64,000 nt of DNA from Sandarakinorhabdus sp. AAP62 (GTDB lineage Bacteria; Pseudomonadota; Alphaproteobacteria; Sphingomonadales; Sphingomonadaceae): NCBI RefSeq assembly GCF_000331225.1, contig NZ_ANFY01000005.1, positions 62,001 through 126,000 on the forward strand, written 5' to 3'. Positions 61,962 to 64,000 of the stretch are shown in pieces. The position numbers were made by a program, and so were the translations under genes. Under the pieces are notes generated by a model. It was not told the origin of the DNA, did no database searches, and saw nothing but the letters and a program-made list of their open reading frames with translations. Every line of letters begins with the position of its first letter. The first letter of the stretch is position 1.

Positions 61962-63317
61962 ATGATGACCAGGATGTTCGAAAAGCGACCGGTTTCGGCC
62001 TTGCGGATCATGGCCGCCGTGCTGCCTGCCCTGGTGCTGACGGCACCCGCACTGGCGGCAGAGACCGCGCCGGTGCCCGACAAGGGCGATACCGCCTGGA
62101 TGATGGTTTCCACCCTGTTGGTGCTGCTGATGATCCTGCCCGGGCTGCAGCTCTTCTATGGCGGCCTCACCCGCACCAAGAACATGCTTTCCACGATGAC
62201 GCAGATCGGCACCGCCACCTGCATGGCCATGCTGATGTGGGTGATGTTCGGCTATTCGCTGACCTTTGGCCCGGAAGCCGTCGGTGCGCTGAAGCCGTAT
62301 ATTGGCGGCCTGGACCGGCTGTTCCTGGCCGGCATCACCCCGGCGTCGACCGCAGCAACCTTCACGACCGGCGTTGTCATCCCCGAATATGTCTTTGTCT
62401 GCTTCCAGATGACCTTTGCCGCCATCACCGTCAGCCTGGTGCTGGGTTCGGTGGTGGAGCGGATCAGATTCGCTGCCGTGCTGATCTTCACCCTGGTCTG
62501 GCTGCCGCTTGTCTATCTGCCGATCGCGCACATGGTGTGGGCTTCGTCGGGCCTGTTCTTCACCATGGGAGCGCTGGATTTTGCCGGCGGCACCGTCGTC
62601 CACATCAATGCCGGCGTGTCGGCGCTGGTCGCCGCCATCATTCTGGGCAAGCGTATCGGCTATGGCCGCGAGATCATGGCGCCGCACTCGCTCACTCTCA
62701 CCCTGGTGGGCACCGGCATGTTGTGGGTGGGCTGGTTCGGCTTCAACGCCGGCTCGGCGCTGGAAGCCAATGGCTCGGCGGCGCTGGCGATGATCAACAC
62801 GTTTGTGGCCACCGCTTCGGGCGCGCTGGCCTGGCTGGCGGTGGAAAGGCTCGCCGGCCACAAGCCGTCGGGCCTGGGGCTTGCCTCGGGCATCATCGCT
62901 GGCCTGGTGGCCGTTACCCCGGCGGCGGGCCTGGCCGGGCCGATGGGCGCCATCCTGCTCGGTGCCGTGGCGTCGGCGGTCTGCTATGCCGCCGTGACCA
63001 CGCTGAAGCCGCGCTTTGGCTATGACGATTCGCTCGATGCCTTCGGGATTCACGGCGTTGGCGGCATTGTGGGGGCCGTTGGCACCGGCGTTGTCGCCTC
63101 GCCGGCACTGGGCGGGCAGGGGGCTGCGTCGTTCGACATGGTCAGCCAGATCGGCGTCCAGCTGGCGGCGGTGGGGACCACGATATTGTGGGCCACCATT
63201 GGCACGGTGGTCGCGGTTTATGTTGCCAAGGCGGTGACGGGCCTGCGCGTCACCAGCGATGTGGAGCGCGAAGGGCTTGACCTGGGCGAGCATGGCGAGC
63301 GGGCGTATAATCCGTGA
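61962..63317 (+). CDS. amt: Ammonium transporter
   Basis: The 451-residue Amt/Rh channel protein has an N-terminal signal-like segment (LRIMAAVLPALVLTAPALAA), then MVSTLLVLLMILPGLQLFYG near residue 48 and GGLTRTKNMLSTMTQI. The pore His residues are in DFAGGTVVHINAGVSALVAA near 207 and DAFGIHGVGGIVGAVG near 360. It imports ammonium for nitrogen assimilation. The start could be 61962, 61965 or 61974. The usual glnK neighbour is missing upstream. It converges with glnA. Confidence 0.95.
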   Translation: MMTRMFEKRPVSALRIMAAVLPALVLTAPALAAETAPVPDKGDTAWMMVSTLLVLLMILPGLQLFYGGLTRTKNMLSTMTQIGTATCMAMLMWVMFGYSLTFGPEAVGALKPYIGGLDRLFLAGITPASTAATFTTGVVIPEYVFVCFQMTFAAITVSLVLGSVVERIRFAAVLIFTLVWLPLVYLPIAHMVWASSGLFFTMGALDFAGGTVVHINAGVSALVAAIILGKRIGYGREIMAPHSLTLTLVGTGMLWVGWFGFNAGSALEANGSAALAMINTFVATASGALAWLAVERLAGHKPSGLGLASGIIAGLVAVTPAAGLAGPMGAILLGAVASAVCYAAVTTLKPRFGYDDSLDAFGIHGVGGIVGAVGTGVVASPALGGQGAASFDMVSQIGVQLAAVGTTILWATIGTVVAVYVAKAVTGLRVTSDVEREGLDLGEHGERAYNP

Positions 63318-63481
63318 GGTGAGCAGGGGTCTTCGCTGACTCCGGCCTTTGCAGCCACAGCACCCGCTCAGGCTGAGCTTGTCGAAGCCGGCTTGCCAGA
63401 GGGCTGGCCGCCGGGGAGGGCACGGCCGGCGGCGGCGCCGCCGAGTCCGTGCAGGGCATTCAAGGAAGAAAGAAAGGAAGA

Positions 63482-63542
63482 GCGTGGCGGAGCCACGCCG
63501 TCGGACGAGTCAAAAAAGGCGGCCTGTTGGGGCCGCCTTTTT
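63482..63542. terminator. Bidirectional terminator between amt and glnA
   Basis: AAAAAAGGCGGCC (63512-63524) and GGCCGCCTTTTT (63531-63542) form a stem with A and T runs on both sides, suited to end transcripts from both amt and glnA. A second hairpin GCGTGGC/GCCACGC lies at 63482-63498. The rest of the 284-base gap holds only a single CTGAGCTTGTCGAAGCC-like half repeat near 63374. Confidence 0.8.
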
Positions 63543-63601
63543 CGCTCGCCGTCCGATCTTTGACGAGTCGGCAGATAACGCTGCGCGTTATCTGCACGCC
63601 G

Positions 63602-64000
63602 TCATGCGCTGTAATACATATCAAATTCCACCGGCGCCGGCGTCATCTCCCACCGCAACACCTCTTCCATCTTCAATTCGATATACGAATCGATCTGGTC
63701 ATCCGTGAACACCCCGCCCTTGGTGAACACCGCGCGGCTCTTGTCCAGAGCCGCCAGCGCTTCGCGCAGCGAGGCGCACACCGTCGGCACCTTCTTCAGT
63801 TCGCGCGGCGGCAGGTCATAAAGATTCTTGTCCATGGCAGGACCAGGGTGGATGCGGTTTTCGATGCCATCGAGGCCGGCCATCAAGAGCGCAGTGTAGG
63901 CCAGATACGGATTGGCCAGCGCATCCGGGAAGCGGACTTCGACGCGCTTGGACTTGGCACCGGTGCCGTACGGGATGCGGCACGAGGCGGAACGGTTGCG
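63602..64000 (-). CDS. glnA: Glutamine synthetase type I, C-terminal part
   Basis: The C-terminal 132 residues are visible and the gene runs off the right edge. The segment [20 protein letters not shown] has the conserved Arg-rich active-site region and [20 protein letters not shown] matches GS. The adenylylation Tyr is in [14 protein letters not shown], which shows that this is the adenylylated GSI-beta type. It ends VEFDMYYSA. Its product pairs with the Amt transporter in nitrogen uptake and assimilation. The catalytic N-terminal domain is outside the window. Confidence 0.97.
   Translation of the reverse strand, partial: RNRSASCRIPYGTGAKSKRVEVRFPDALANPYLAYTALLMAGLDGIENRIHPGPAMDKNLYDLPPRELKKVPTVCASLREALAALDKSRAVFTKGGVFTDDQIDSYIELKMEEVLRWEMTPAPVEFDMYYSA

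Overview
The window is a gene-dense, high-GC stretch of chromosome that looks alphaproteobacterial and most likely from the order Sphingomonadales. The evidence is the three secreted proteins ending in the PEPxxWA variant of the PEP-CTERM sorting tail, the set of core gene types (class I fumarase, fused indolepyruvate oxidoreductase, tig/clpP/clpX, nrdA/nrdB of the short alphaproteobacterial form, amt and glnA), and two families of short palindromic intergenic repeats. No phage, transposase, plasmid or CRISPR genes are visible. The lineage is an inference; no rRNA is present to confirm it.

Layout. 1-4.1 kb: start of an acyl-CoA synthetase and a fused 2-oxoacid (indolepyruvate) ferredoxin oxidoreductase, both on the minus strand, separated by a nested palindromic repeat. 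4.2-8.8 kb: a CHRD/PEP-CTERM protein, an EEP phosphodiesterase plus phospholipase D pair resembling ybhP-clsB, and a large TPR protein. 8.9-13.8 kb: formate-tetrahydrofolate ligase, then a cyanide-insensitive type bd oxidase operon (cydA, cydB and a 37-residue DUF2474-like third subunit) and a small membrane protein. 13.9-20.3 kb: tRNA-Leu(UAG), trigger factor, two tandem acyltransferase-3 genes, clpP, clpX and a cupin. 20.5-23.2 kb: a coupled minus-strand operon of a secreted esterase-like protein, a zinc-ribbon membrane protein and a spermidine-synthase-like protein. 23.2-33.4 kb: small membrane ORFs, an M28 peptidase, ettA, a PNPOx-like flavoprotein with a RidA protein, a serine hydrolase, a lipoprotein, a HAD phosphatase and class I fumarase.

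33.4-45.9 kb: nrdA and nrdB separated by hairpins, an S24 LexA/CI-like repressor divergent from a small DNA-binding-like gene, an RND efflux pair behind a perfect palindrome, metZ-apaG and a LysR regulator. 45.9-51.9 kb: two PEP-CTERM proteins, one behind a textbook sigma-54 promoter, a second M28 peptidase, and an ABC-F protein. 52.0-61.5 kb: a minus-strand run downstream of parE made of a flippase, an FkbM methyltransferase, a hexapeptide acyltransferase, an SDR, an acyl carrier protein, an AMP ligase, a LuxE-like and a LuxC-like protein. 61.5-64 kb: a candidate small RNA with a strong terminator, amt, and the C-terminal part of glnA.

The most interesting unit is the 52.0-59.5 kb cluster. 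It holds fatty-acid activation and reduction functions of the bioluminescence type (LuxC, LuxE) with a dedicated carrier protein and ligase, but has no luciferase. It sits instead with surface-glycan type genes (flippase, O-acyltransferase, FkbM methyltransferase), which suggests an acyl-, aldehyde- or alcohol-modified surface polymer or lipid. This product is inferred, not demonstrated.
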